From Streptomyces venezuelae (GTDB lineage: Bacteria > Actinomycetota > Actinomycetes > Streptomycetales > Streptomycetaceae), in assembly GCF_008642335.1 (NCBI RefSeq), contig NZ_CP029191.1, positions 992,001 to 1,056,000 on the forward strand: DNA of 64,000 bases, given 5' to 3'. The first letter of the stretch is position 1. Each line of letters begins with the position of its first letter. A program made the position numbers and the translations under genes. The notes beneath the pieces were generated by a model. The model saw only the letters and a list, made by a program, of their open reading frames with translations, was not told the DNA's origin and did no database searches. Shown here piece by piece: positions 50,893 through 59,363 of the stretch.

Positions 50893-50909
50893 CCTGACAC
50901 TCAGTCAGG
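50893..50909. promoter_or_regulatory. Inverted repeat CCTGAC-N5-GTCAGG
   Basis: Perfect 6-bp arms 22 bases before the flavin/F420 oxidase gene, nested inside a wider TTCCGAC...GTCGGAA pair (50880-50886, 50913-50919). It is a candidate operator for that gene. Confidence 0.4.
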
Positions 50910-50930
50910 TCGGTCGGAACGGGAGGGCAC

Positions 50931-51410
50931 ATGGCCGTCACGCAGCGCCGGGGTCGCCGGATCATGATGACGCCGGAGGAGCTCGACGCGTTCCTCGCCG
51001 CGGAGCGCACCTGCCGGGTGGCGACCGTGTCACCCGACGGCGCGCCGCACGCCGGCACGCTCTGGTTCGCGTGGGACGGCACATCGCTCTGGCTGTACTC
51101 GACCACCCGCAGCAAACGCTGGGCCCACCTGCGCAAGGACCCGCGGATCGCCGTGGTCGTCGACACCGGCGAGGAGTACGGCGAGCTGCGCGGCGTGGAG
51201 CTGTCCGGCACGGTGGAATTCGTGGGCGAGATCCCCCGCACGGGCGACCCCTGCCCGGAACTCGACGCCCCGGAGCGCCTGTTCGCGCAGAAGGTCTTCG
51301 GGCTCGACGAGATGCCGCACGACGGCCGTCACGCATGGCTGCGCCTGACGCCGGACGCCATCGCGTCCTGGGACTTCCGGAAGCTGGCCGGCCTCGGCCG
51401 GTCGTCGTAG
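50931..51410 (+). CDS. Flavin/F420-dependent oxidase-fold protein (pyridoxamine phosphate oxidase family)
   Basis: 159 residues of the split-barrel fold shared by pyridoxamine 5'-phosphate oxidases and F420-dependent reductases. Hallmarks are LAAERTCRVATVSPDGAPHA, TLWFAWDGTSLWLYST and KRWAHLRKDPRIAVVVDTG. ATG 50931 follows gggaggg. Such proteins reduce small molecules with F420 or FMN, or bind a cofactor as a detoxification enzyme. The family does not predict the substrate. A nested inverted repeat lies just upstream. Confidence 0.87.
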   Translation: MAVTQRRGRRIMMTPEELDAFLAAERTCRVATVSPDGAPHAGTLWFAWDGTSLWLYSTTRSKRWAHLRKDPRIAVVVDTGEEYGELRGVELSGTVEFVGEIPRTGDPCPELDAPERLFAQKVFGLDEMPHDGRHAWLRLTPDAIASWDFRKLAGLGRSS

Positions 51411-51431
51411 CCCTGCCGGAATCACCGACAG

Positions 51432-51448
51432 GCCCCCCCCGGGGGGGC
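51432..51448 (+). terminator. GC-rich hairpin C8G7
   Basis: GCCCCCCCCGGGGGGGC, 22 bases past the split-barrel gene. An extreme GC palindrome that could act as a rho-independent terminator (no U tract), or a sequencing-prone homopolymer. Confidence 0.45.
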
Positions 51449-51588
51449 TCACCGGCCCAACGCGGACCGCTCGTTCGAAGGTGAAGATACGTTTTTTCAG
51501 GTAGACGGCGTGTGCCGGCTGGAAGGACAGGACCTCGGCGCCCCGGCCTTCGGGGCGCGACCGACCCCCCGCCCGGAGGTGGCCGTTC

Positions 51589-52389
51589 GTGGTCCTGATC
51601 ATCGTCGTAGCCGTCCTGGCCCTGCTCGCGGGCCTCGCCGCCAACCGCTACCTGCGGCCCCGCCTCATGAGCGAGGACGACGACACCGGCATGGCCGTCA
51701 AAGATCTGGTCGGCCCGCTGCTGACCCTGACCGTGCTGCTGCTCGCCTTCGTCCTGGTGACCGCCAACGGCTCCTACGGCAAGGCAGAAGTCGCGTCACG
51801 CGGCGAGGCACGGGCCGTCGACCAGCTCGTGGAATCCGCCGAGTACGCGCCCGACGCGCAGCGCGGCAAGATCCAGGCGGACGCCGTCTGCTACGCCCGC
51901 GCCGTACGCGAGCGGGAGTGGTCCGCCATGGCCGACGGCAAGGGCTCGTCGGCGCCCAGCGTCTGGTCGACGGATCTGCGCCGCGTCTTCCGCGAGGTCG
52001 AGGGCAAGCCGGTCTTCGGCATGCTGGTCTCCGCCGACCACAAGCGCTCCGACGAGCGCGAGGAACGTCTGACCCAGGCCACCGCGAGCATCCCCGGCGT
52101 CATCCTCTGGTTCCTGCTCGCCACCCTGGTCATCACCGTGGCGGCCTTGGGGGTCTGTCTGCCCCGCCGCAACAACCGCGGGCAGATCATCACCCTGACC
52201 GTCATCACCGCCCTTCTGACCTCCACCTTGTGCATCATCCGGGACGTCGACCGCCCCTTCGGCGGCATCATCGACGTCGAACCCACCGCCATGACCGAGG
52301 TGCAGCGCCAGGCCACCCGCGACTTCCTCGCCCACCACAAGGCCGCCGAACTGCCGTGCGACGACAAGGGCGACCGCCGGTCCAGCTGA
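51589..52389 (+). CDS. DUF4239 membrane protein
   Basis: 266 residues with a hydrophobic N-terminus (VLIIVVAVLALLAGLAANRY), a second helix (VKDLVGPLLTLTVLLLAFVLVTA), and two more near the end (VILWFLLATLVITVAALGV and IITLTVITALLTSTLCIIRD). The soluble middle loop contains DAVCYARAVREREWSAM. This is the DUF4239 plan, weakly related to bestrophin-like channels, but no transport function is established. The start is GTG 51589. The 178 bases before it contain the GC hairpin and a T-rich spot (51492-51497). Confidence 0.8.
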   Translation: MVLIIVVAVLALLAGLAANRYLRPRLMSEDDDTGMAVKDLVGPLLTLTVLLLAFVLVTANGSYGKAEVASRGEARAVDQLVESAEYAPDAQRGKIQADAVCYARAVREREWSAMADGKGSSAPSVWSTDLRRVFREVEGKPVFGMLVSADHKRSDEREERLTQATASIPGVILWFLLATLVITVAALGVCLPRRNNRGQIITLTVITALLTSTLCIIRDVDRPFGGIIDVEPTAMTEVQRQATRDFLAHHKAAELPCDDKGDRRSS

Positions 52390-52447
52390 CCCCCTTCCTC
52401 CGTACAGGGCCCGACACCACAGCGCTCCGAGCCCCACCGGTCCGGAA

Positions 52448-53350
52448 CTACCGCAGCCCGGCCCCCGCCCCCCTCAGCGCCTCCGCCGCCGCCCTGATCG
52501 ACGGGCGGCGGTCCGCGTCCGCCCGCCACACCACGTACACGTGCCGCCGTACCCGGTGCCGCACCGGAACCGTCCGCACGCCCGCCGGCATCGGATCGCG
52601 GCCCAGTTGCGGCGCCACACACACGCCGAGGCCGGCGGCGACCAGGGCGAGCTGGGTGTGATGCTCCTCCGCGCGGTGCGCGATGCGGGGCTCGATGCCC
52701 TTGCCGCGCAGCGTGAACATCAGCCATTCGTGGCAGAACTCGCCCTCCGCCCAGGTGATCCACTCGTCGTCCGCGAACTCCTCCAGGTCCACTTCGGCGC
52801 GGTCGGCGAGGGGGTGCGCGGCAGGCAGGGCAACGTCGGCGGGGTCGTCGAGGAGGGGGGCCTTGACCAGGCCTTCCGGTATCGGCAGGGGCTTGTTGTA
52901 CCAGTCGAGGACGACCGCCATGTCGAGGTCGCCGCGCACGACGGCCGCGACGGCCGGCGTCGGCTCCAGCTCCTGGCAGCCCACCCGCAGCCCGGGGTGG
53001 TCGACGCGCAGCGCGGACAGCGTGGCGGGCATGAGGCCGCGCATGGCCGTGGGGAACGCGGCGATCCGCAGCTCGCCCACCGCCTTGCCGCGCTGTTCCT
53101 CCAGGTCGGCCTGGGCGAGCTCGACCTGCGAAAGGATCCGCGCCGCGTGCTGCGCGAGCAGCCGCCCCGCGTCGGTCAACCGCACACCTCTGCCGTTCTT
53201 GGCGAGCAGCTGCTGGCCCACCTCGCGCTCCAGCTTCGTCATCTGCTGCGAGACGGCGGAGGTCGTCACGTGCAGGCCGGCGGCCGCGCCGCTGACGGAT
53301 CCGTGCCGGGCGAGGGCGTCGAGCGTACGCAGGCGCTCCAGGTTCAACAT
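52448..53350 (-). CDS. LysR-family regulator
   Basis: A 300-residue LysR protein: winged helix at the N-terminus (LDALARHGSVSGAAAGLHVT, SAVSQQMTKLEREVGQQLLA), then a periplasmic-binding-protein-like effector domain (ELRIAAFPTAMRGLMPATLS through CVAPQLG). ATG 53350 gives the typical family start. It is divergent from an EamA exporter with a LysR-like site between, so it most likely controls that exporter. Confidence 0.92.
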   Translation of the reverse strand: MLNLERLRTLDALARHGSVSGAAAGLHVTTSAVSQQMTKLEREVGQQLLAKNGRGVRLTDAGRLLAQHAARILSQVELAQADLEEQRGKAVGELRIAAFPTAMRGLMPATLSALRVDHPGLRVGCQELEPTPAVAAVVRGDLDMAVVLDWYNKPLPIPEGLVKAPLLDDPADVALPAAHPLADRAEVDLEEFADDEWITWAEGEFCHEWLMFTLRGKGIEPRIAHRAEEHHTQLALVAAGLGVCVAPQLGRDPMPAGVRTVPVRHRVRRHVYVVWRADADRRPSIRAAAEALRGAGAGLR

Positions 53351-53381
53351 GTAAGCAATGCTACGCGATACCGCGCACAAA

Positions 53382-53402
53382 ATCTCGCTTGTGCTACGAG
53401 AT
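53382..53402. promoter_or_regulatory. LysR-type box ATCTCG-N9-CGAGAT
   Basis: Perfect 6-bp arms 32 bases from the LysR start and 23 from the EamA start. A degenerate direct copy of GCTACGNGATACC flanks it (one at 53360-53372 and one across 53393-53405). Confidence 0.65.
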
Positions 53403-53424
53403 ACCCGAGTTCATCGTGAGACAC

Positions 53425-54414
53425 ATGACCACCGCGCCCGCGCCACCGCGATCAGCGACAGAGCCGCCGACATCCACGCCGTCATCCGTCCTCGACTGGC
53501 GCGTCCGCTTCGGCGTGCTCTCGCTGATCTGGGGCTTCAGCTTCCTCCTGATCAAGGTGGGCACGGAGGGGTACGCGCCGTTCCAGGTCACGCTCGGACG
53601 GCTGGTGTTCGGCACCCTCGTCGTCGCCGCCGTGCTCGTGGTGAAGCGGGAGCGGCTGCCGCGCTCCCCGCGGATCTGGCTGCACCTGACGGTGTCGGCG
53701 CTGCTGCTCAACGCCCTGCCGTTCTCGCTCTTCGCGTACGCGGAACTGTCGATCCCCTCGACGCTCGCCGGGATCTGCAACGCGACGTCGCCCCTGTGGG
53801 GCATGGCGCTGTCCCTCGTCGCGCTCTCCGAGGACCGCCCGTCGCGACGCCGCGTCGCGGGTCTGGGCATCGGGTTCTTCGGCGTACTGACCGTGCTCGG
53901 CGCCTGGCAGGGCTTCAGCGGGCTCGACCTCGGCGGCACGGCGATGGCGCTGCTCGCCTCGCTGAGCTATCCGATCGGCTGGATCTACGTACGTCGCACG
54001 CTGGCCGGGTCGGGGCACTCCAACCTGTCACTCTCGGGTGCGCAGTTGCTCGTCGCGACCGTCGAGCTGGCCGTGGTGACGCCGCTGTTCACCACGTTTC
54101 CGTCGCACTTCCCCGTGGTGCCGCTGCTGGCGATCGTGGCGCTGGGCGCCCTCGGCACCGGGCTCGCCTTCCAACTGCAGTACGCGCTGGTCGCCGAGGT
54201 GGGCCCGACCACCGCCCAGATGGTCACGTACTTCATCCCGGTCATCGCGACCGGCGCGGGCGTCGCGGTCCTCGGCGAGTCCCTGAGCTGGTCGACGCCG
54301 GTCGGCGCGGTGATCGTCCTGGCGGGAGCGGCGCTGACGCAGCCCCGGCGCGTCAGTCGTACGTCCCGTAAGTCTCAAGGACACCCGTCAGGGCGTACGG
54401 CCCGTCAGTCGTAA
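53425..54414 (+). CDS. EamA/RhaT-family exporter
   Basis: 329 residues with about ten transmembrane helices in two EamA halves (LSLIWGFSFLLIKVGTEGYA first; later VVPLLAIVALGALGTGLAFQ). The FSLFAYAELSIPSTLAGICN segment is typical of drug/metabolite exporters. The start is ATG 53425. It is divergent from a LysR regulator. Its last 10 bases overlap the convergent MocR gene. The cargo is probably an amino acid or a small toxic metabolite. Confidence 0.9.
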   Translation: MTTAPAPPRSATEPPTSTPSSVLDWRVRFGVLSLIWGFSFLLIKVGTEGYAPFQVTLGRLVFGTLVVAAVLVVKRERLPRSPRIWLHLTVSALLLNALPFSLFAYAELSIPSTLAGICNATSPLWGMALSLVALSEDRPSRRRVAGLGIGFFGVLTVLGAWQGFSGLDLGGTAMALLASLSYPIGWIYVRRTLAGSGHSNLSLSGAQLLVATVELAVVTPLFTTFPSHFPVVPLLAIVALGALGTGLAFQLQYALVAEVGPTTAQMVTYFIPVIATGAGVAVLGESLSWSTPVGAVIVLAGAALTQPRRVSRTSRKSQGHPSGRTARQS

Positions 54415-55736
54415 CGCCGCGCGGGAGCGGGCCCTGTGGCGGAGGCGACGGCGTCCGCCACCGCGACGATCTCCTCGTCCTCCAGCGCCGCCACGGTGAT
54501 CCGCACCGCGGGCGGCGCGTTCAGCCGGAACCTCGCCCCCGGCGCCACCGCCCACCCCGCGTGCAGCAGCCGCGCGACCGCCCCCGTCTCGTCCGGCACC
54601 GGCACCCACGCGTTCATGCCGCTGCGGCCGTACGCGGCGACGCCCCGCTCGGCGAGCGCCGCGATCAGCGCCTCGCGCCGCCGTCCATAGGACGCCGCCA
54701 CCACCCGGGGGTCGACCGCGTCCTCGGCCCACAGCAGCGCGACGGCGCGCTGCAGCAGCCGGCTGACCCAGCCGGGGCCGAGCCGCTGGCGTCCGCGCAG
54801 CCGGTCGATGGTGACGGGGTCGCCGGTGACCACGGCGAGCCGCAGGTCGGGACCGTACGCCTTGGCGGTCGAGCGAGTGAGGGCCCAGGCACGGGTCGAT
54901 CCCGCCAGCGGGTGCAGCGGCAGATCGACGATGCCGTGGCCGTGGTCGTCCTCGATGAGGAGCACGTCCTCGTGCGCGGCGAACACCGCGCGCAGGGCAC
55001 GCGCGCGTGGAGCGGTGACAGCGGCCCCCGTGGGGTTCTGCGCGCGGTCCGTCACGACAGCGGCGCGCGCGCCGGCGGCCAGCGCCCGTTCCATGTCGGC
55101 GGGCAGCGGGCCCTCGTCGTCCACGCCCACCGGGATCGCGCGCAGGCCCAGAGCGGAGACGAGATCGAGCAGGCTCCCCCAGCCCGGGTCCTCCACGGCG
55201 ACCCCGTCGCCGGGCTTGAGGTGGACGGCCAGCACGCGTTCGATGGCGTCGAGCGATCCGGAGGTGACGGCGAGCGGGGCGAGCGGGACGCCGTCGGCCT
55301 CGAACGCCGCTCGTGCGTACCGCTCGAGCTCCGGGTCCACCGCGCTCTCTCCGTAGAGGACGGGTTGCGCGTCGCCCTGCGCCGCGGCCGCGACGAAGGC
55401 GCCGGAGAGTGCTGGCAGCAGCTTCGGGTCCGGATTGCCCAGGGAGACGTCGCGTACGCCGGGCGGCGCGTCGACCCGGATGAGTTCGCGCGTCGTCGTG
55501 GCGGGCTTGGGACGGACTCGGCTGCCGCGCCGCCCCGCCGTCTCGATGACGCCTCGTTCGCGCAGCGTGCGGTAGGCGGCCGCCACGGTGTTCGGATTCA
55601 CCCCGAGGCGCGTCGCCAACTCCCGCATGGGCGGCAGCAGTTGCCCCGGTTCGAGGCCGCCGTCACCCACGGCCCGCTCCACGCTGGCCGCAATCTCAGC
55701 TGCACGCCGCCCACTGATCGGATACTCTCCTAGCAC
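54405..55736 (-). CDS. MocR-type regulator (GntR winged helix plus aminotransferase domain)
   Basis: 443 residues: an N-terminal GntR winged helix (RAAEIAASVERAVGDGGLEP, LPPMRELATRLGVNPNTVAA) joined to a class I aminotransferase-like domain with NPTGA, and the PLP Lys in RSTAKAYGPDLR. MocR proteins bind PLP or an aldimine and control vitamin B6, GABA or amino-acid genes. It is divergent from a split-barrel flavin oxidase-fold gene, consistent with a link to B6 metabolism, with a 12-bp palindrome between them. Confidence 0.9.
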   Translation of the reverse strand: MLGEYPISGRRAAEIAASVERAVGDGGLEPGQLLPPMRELATRLGVNPNTVAAAYRTLRERGVIETAGRRGSRVRPKPATTTRELIRVDAPPGVRDVSLGNPDPKLLPALSGAFVAAAAQGDAQPVLYGESAVDPELERYARAAFEADGVPLAPLAVTSGSLDAIERVLAVHLKPGDGVAVEDPGWGSLLDLVSALGLRAIPVGVDDEGPLPADMERALAAGARAAVVTDRAQNPTGAAVTAPRARALRAVFAAHEDVLLIEDDHGHGIVDLPLHPLAGSTRAWALTRSTAKAYGPDLRLAVVTGDPVTIDRLRGRQRLGPGWVSRLLQRAVALLWAEDAVDPRVVAASYGRRREALIAALAERGVAAYGRSGMNAWVPVPDETGAVARLLHAGWAVAPGARFRLNAPPAVRITVAALEDEEIVAVADAVASATGPAPARRYD

Positions 55737-55747
55737 AAAGCAAAGTA

Positions 55748-55759
55748 TGCACTAGTGCA
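55748..55759. promoter_or_regulatory. 12-bp palindrome TGCACTAGTGCA
   Basis: Just upstream of the MocR start (12 bases), facing the divergent oxidase-fold gene 91 bases away. It is a candidate MocR operator. Confidence 0.55.
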
Positions 55760-55849
55760 ATAACGCCCGCAAGTCGGCAGTCCGGGACAGCGCCGCCCGG
55801 AACTCGTCGCCCGCGGGCGACTCAGTACAGGTTCAGCACAGGGAGAGCC

Positions 55850-56557
55850 ATGCAGACGACGCCGGACACCACCGACACCACCTCGCCGGACAGCGCCGCC
55901 TACGCACCGACCGACCGCACGATTCCCACGCGTTCCGCGGACCGTGCCTCGTACGATCGCGAGACGGTGCACGCGATACTCGACGAGGCCTACGTCTGCC
56001 ATCTCGGGTTCGTGCGCGACGGCGCCCCCGTCGTGCTGCCGACGCTCTACGGACGGGTGGGCGAGCGCCTGTACGTGCACGGTTCGACCGGTTCGCGGCC
56101 GCTGCGCATGGCGCGCGGCACGTCCGAGGAGCGGGACCCGGGTCTGGCGGTCTGCCTGACCGTCACGCACGTCGACGGCCTGGTCCTGGCCCGCTCGGCC
56201 TTCCACCACTCCATCAACTACCGCTCCGTGGTGATCCACGGCACCGCCCACCAGGTCACGGACCCCGAGGAGAAGCGGCTCGCGCTGGACGCGCTGGTCG
56301 ACCACGTGGTGCCGGGGCGGTCGGCCGACTCCCGTCCGGCCAACACGAAGGAGCTGGCGGCGACCGCGGTACTCAGCCTCGACCTGAACGAGGTGTCGGC
56401 GAAGGCCCGCACCGGCGGCCCCAACGACGAGCCCGAGGACATGGATCTCCCCCACTGGGCGGGGGTCGTCCCGCTCCGCAAGGGACACGACCCCCTCATC
56501 CCCTCGGAGGACCTGGCACCCGACATCAAGGTGCCCGATTACCTGGTCGAGCTCTGA
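55850..56557 (+). CDS. Pyridoxamine 5'-phosphate oxidase family protein
   Basis: 235 residues, split-barrel fold: DEAYVCHLGFVRDGAPVVLP, YVHGSTGSRPLRMA, and HSINYRSVVIHGTAHQVTDP typical of FMN-binding PPOX_class proteins. The C-terminus DMDLPHWAGVVPLRKG is family-specific. The start is ATG 55850. It is divergent from the MocR gene and probably regulated by it. The acidic Thr/Asp-rich N-terminus (TTPDTTDTTSPDS) is probably disordered. It could be a PLP- or heme-related enzyme or a degradative flavoprotein; not assignable further. Confidence 0.85.
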   Translation: MQTTPDTTDTTSPDSAAYAPTDRTIPTRSADRASYDRETVHAILDEAYVCHLGFVRDGAPVVLPTLYGRVGERLYVHGSTGSRPLRMARGTSEERDPGLAVCLTVTHVDGLVLARSAFHHSINYRSVVIHGTAHQVTDPEEKRLALDALVDHVVPGRSADSRPANTKELAATAVLSLDLNEVSAKARTGGPNDEPEDMDLPHWAGVVPLRKGHDPLIPSEDLAPDIKVPDYLVEL

Positions 56558-56786
56558 TCCTGATCCACCCCTGGGCCGCCGCCCGCGTCGTCAACGGCCC
56601 CGAGGAGAAGGCCGACATCTCCTGAACCGTCTCCACCTCGAAGTGCACAACGTACAGGCGAAGTTCAAGTACGTGAGCCACAAGCCGGCTGAGGTGCAGG
56701 ACCGCATCGCCGCGGGCCTCGCCGAGAGGCAGGGGCCGGGGAACGCGGCGGCCCGCGCGCACCAGGTGCGACGCCGGAACGTCTGA
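56557..56786 (+). pseudogene. Fragment of an FMN-binding (PaiB-like) protein, frameshifted
   Basis: Directly after the previous stop, one frame reads a plausible protein end (ILIHPWAAARVVNGPEEKAD) up to TGA 56623. If one G is restored there (cctgaacc to cctggaacc) it continues NRLHLEVHNVQAKFKYVSHK to a natural-looking end at 56786. This resembles the C-terminus of FMN-binding negative transcriptional regulators of the PaiB type, whose usual tail is AKFKxGGNK-like. The upstream three quarters of the gene is missing, so it is probably a remnant. Based on resemblance only. Confidence 0.4.
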
Positions 56787-56906
56787 CCCGGCCGAGCCCT
56801 CCCCGCTCCGGGGCGACGTCCGCCCCGGGTACCCGGCAGGCAGCTGGGCTATGGCGGGCGGCGGGGCTGTGGCGGGCTCAGCTGTGGGCTGAGTCCGCCA
56901 CCCGCC

Positions 56907-56986
56907 CCTCCTGGTTCGGCCCCACCCCTCCTGGTTCGGCCCCGCCCCTCCTGGTTCGGCCCCGCCCCTCCTGGTTCGGCCCCGCC
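56907..56986. repeat. 20-bp tandem repeat, four copies
   Basis: CCTCCTGGTTCGGCCCCGCC repeated at 56907, 56927, 56947 and 56967; the first copy has one change. It lies in the 283-base gap between the PaiB-like fragment and an EamA gene, which otherwise holds only GC-rich non-coding sequence. It may act as a terminator-like or protein-binding array. Confidence 0.85.
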
Positions 56987-57069
56987 CTTCCGGGCTACGG
57001 CACCGCGTCACCCGTCACCCGTCACCCGCACCCCGCACCTCTCCCCCGCCCGCAAGGCCCACCACGCCC

Positions 57070-58119
57070 CTACGCGCTCCGTCGCGCCGCCACCGCCCCC
57101 CGCGTCTCCGCGGCCGCGAGGGCCGTGACCGCGGCCAGCATCAGGGCCGTGCCCGTCACCGTCGCCGCCGTCAGGTCCTCGCCGAGCAGGGCGACCGCGA
57201 TGACAGCGGCGCCCACCGGCTCCAAGAGCATGATCACGGAGACGGTGGCAGACCGTACGACCGCGGCCCCCGCGAAATAGAGGGCGTACGCGACCGCCGT
57301 CGGCACGGCGGCGATGTACAGCAAGTACATCGCCACGCGCGCGGGGTCGCCGGTGTGCGGGACGAGCCCCTCCACCGCGGCGAGCGGCAGGAGGCAGAGC
57401 GACACGACGGCGAACGCCCAGACGGTGGTGTCCGACGAGTCCGCCGTACCGCTCCGCCCCCACCAGCGCGTCAACAGCGTCATGGCGGCGTACGCGGCCG
57501 CCGAGACGAGCCCCCAGACCACACCGGCCGGCCGCACGGTCGCCGCCCCGCCGCCCTCATCCCCAAGAACGAGAACGACGAGCCCTGTAAGGGCGCCCAC
57601 CACGGCGATGACGCCGCCGCGTCCGAGGCGCTCGCCGAGGGCAAGGCGTGCGCCGAGTGCGATGAGGACGGGGCCCGAGCCCATGGTGACGACGGTGCCG
57701 ACCGCGAGTCCCGTCGCCTCGACCGAGGCGAAGTAGGCGGTCTGGAAGACCGCGAGGGCCACACCGGTCGCGAGGATCCGGCGCACCCGGCGGCGGACCG
57801 GCTCGGCGGCCGCGACACGAGCCGTCGCCCCACGGGTCGCCGCCGCGCGCGGCCGGATCAGACGCGCCGCGAGCAACAGCACGAAGCCGCCCGCGCACCG
57901 CCAGAAGGAGAGGCTGACGGGCCCCATGTCACTGGCCCGGAAGACCAGCGCGGCGGCGGCACCAGCGGTGCCCCAGGCGATTCCGGCGACGATCAGATAG
58001 AAGAGCCCGCGCCCGACACCGAGGCCACCGGCGCTGTCGGACCCGACCGGGTCCGGTCCAGCGGGCATGGGCGTGGGCATGGGCATAGGCACGTCGGACG
58101 TGCGCAAAGAGTTCGACAC
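57070..58119 (-). CDS. EamA-family exporter with attenuator-like leader
   Basis: 349 residues with the EamA two-half architecture ([75 protein letters not shown]). GTG 58119 is chosen because cggagaaa stands upstream at correct spacing; a Met/Pro repeat ([10 protein letters not shown]) near residue 12 is low complexity. A short leader peptide and a strong hairpin precede it, suggesting expression controlled by ribosome stalling. The cargo could be an amino acid or toxic metabolite. Confidence 0.88.
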   Translation of the reverse strand: MSNSLRTSDVPMPMPTPMPAGPDPVGSDSAGGLGVGRGLFYLIVAGIAWGTAGAAAALVFRASDMGPVSLSFWRCAGGFVLLLAARLIRPRAAATRGATARVAAAEPVRRRVRRILATGVALAVFQTAYFASVEATGLAVGTVVTMGSGPVLIALGARLALGERLGRGGVIAVVGALTGLVVLVLGDEGGGAATVRPAGVVWGLVSAAAYAAMTLLTRWWGRSGTADSSDTTVWAFAVVSLCLLPLAAVEGLVPHTGDPARVAMYLLYIAAVPTAVAYALYFAGAAVVRSATVSVIMLLEPVGAAVIAVALLGEDLTAATVTGTALMLAAVTALAAAETRGAVAARRSA

Positions 58120-58175
58120 GTGTTTTCTCCGCAGCAGAGAGGGATGACTGGCTCCGTCTGCGGGCAGCACCGTTC

Positions 58176-58197
58176 CGCCCGGCCACCGGGCCGGGCG
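58176..58197 (-). terminator. Leader hairpin (attenuator-like)
   Basis: A perfect 9-bp stem (58176-58184 with 58189-58197) and a four-base loop, between the leader-peptide stop (58219) and the exporter start (58119). On the transcript this is a very stable GC hairpin that could terminate transcription. Confidence 0.65.
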
Positions 58198-58218
58198 AGA
58201 TCCGTGGGCGCCCCGCGC

Positions 58219-58260
58219 TTAAGCGGCGGGAGGCGGAAGAACGAGTGCGCGTGCGTGCAT
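58219..58260 (-). CDS. Candidate 13-residue leader peptide
   Basis: ATG 58260 to TAA 58219 encodes MHARALVLPPPAA. TAGGGT, a -10-like element nine bases upstream, suggests leaderless translation. The LVLPPP stretch resembles branched-chain-type and polyproline stalling peptides known upstream of actinomycete attenuators. It is followed by a strong hairpin and then an EamA exporter. It could be noise, but the arrangement is typical of ribosome-controlled attenuation. Confidence 0.5.
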   Translation of the reverse strand: MHARALVLPPPAA

Positions 58261-58270
58261 GACGGGCACC

Positions 58271-59281
58271 CTAGGACCGGCTTCCGCTGCGCGACAACTC
58301 CGTTTCGCGTGCTGGGACGGCGCCCGGCGCGGCGGGGTCGGCCGGCGCCGATGACTGGGCGATGAACGCGCCCACCAGCACGACCGCACCGCCGACGACC
58401 TGCGGCGCCGAGAGGTGCTCGCCCAGGACGACCCAGGCCAGGGCGGTCGCGATGACCGCTTCGAGGCAGGCCACCACGCCGGCCACCGGTGGCGAGAGGC
58501 GACGCACGGACAGCACCCCGGTGACGTAGGCGACGACCGTCGCGATGAGCACGATCCAGGCGAGGAGGACCCAGGCGGGTACCGCGGAGCCGTCGAGGTC
58601 CGCCTTGCCGGCGAGCACCGACCAGTCCATGCCCCACGGTCGCGCGACGACGGTGAGCACGAGGGTGCCGACGAGCAGCCCGTACGCGATGACGCCGAGC
58701 GGGTCGGGCGCGTCGGCGCCCGCGTCGCTGCCCTGGTCGGAGAGGACGAAGTAGCCGACCTGGCAGCAGGCGGCACCGAGCGCGAGCAGGAGTCCGACGG
58801 CGTCGAAGCTCAGCCCCGCCCACACCTCGACGACGCAGGCGAGGCCGCCGACGGCGAGGACGACGCCGAGCGCGGCGGCCCGCGTGACCGGGCGCCGCTG
58901 CACGAAGCGCACCCAGCCGAGGACGAGCGCGGGCGCGAGGTACTCGATCAGCAGGGCGACGCCGACGGGGATGCGGGAGAGCGCCGCGAAGTAGCAGGCC
59001 TGGACGCCCGCGACGGCGAGGAGGCCGAAGCCGGCGAGCAGCGCGGGCCTGCTCCGGAGCAGTCCGCGGTGGCGCCACGCCACGGGCAGCATCACCAGGG
59101 CGGCGCCCGCCACCCGCAGCCACACCACGTGCAGGGGGTCGAGCCCCGCCTCGATCAGCGGTTTCGCCGCGACTCCGGAGCCGCCGAAGGCGACCGCCGA
59201 CAGCAGGGCGAGCCCAAGACCCACGCCTCTGCCCGGCTTTACCGGTACTCCCTGTATCCCCTCAGACGCTTGCACCGGCAC
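58271..59281 (-). CDS. EamA/RhaT-family transporter
   Basis: 336 residues with EamA halves: LALLSAVAFGGSGVAAKPLI, LLIEYLAPALVLGWVRFVQR, then AVGLLLALGAACCQVGYFVL and VAGVVACLEAVIATALAWVV. The start is GTG 59281, with no better candidate visible. A drug/metabolite exporter. It is the second EamA gene in a row; the leader peptide of the first lies 10 bases past its stop, so the two may be separately controlled although in line. Confidence 0.87.
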   Translation of the reverse strand: MPVQASEGIQGVPVKPGRGVGLGLALLSAVAFGGSGVAAKPLIEAGLDPLHVVWLRVAGAALVMLPVAWRHRGLLRSRPALLAGFGLLAVAGVQACYFAALSRIPVGVALLIEYLAPALVLGWVRFVQRRPVTRAAALGVVLAVGGLACVVEVWAGLSFDAVGLLLALGAACCQVGYFVLSDQGSDAGADAPDPLGVIAYGLLVGTLVLTVVARPWGMDWSVLAGKADLDGSAVPAWVLLAWIVLIATVVAYVTGVLSVRRLSPPVAGVVACLEAVIATALAWVVLGEHLSAPQVVGGAVVLVGAFIAQSSAPADPAAPGAVPARETELSRSGSRS

Positions 59282-59363
59282 ATCATGACAGCCGCCGTCA
59301 TGAGCGTCACGCCACTAGACCCCTGTCTCAATCGGCGGACACCACCACCCAGAGGCTGGGCCA

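Noticed and set aside
56526..57011. Arg/Gly-rich frame on the minus strand across the 20-bp tandem repeats
   Set aside because: The amino acid repeats simply copy the DNA repeat. It runs opposite the PPOX gene end, has no ribosome binding site and no domain.
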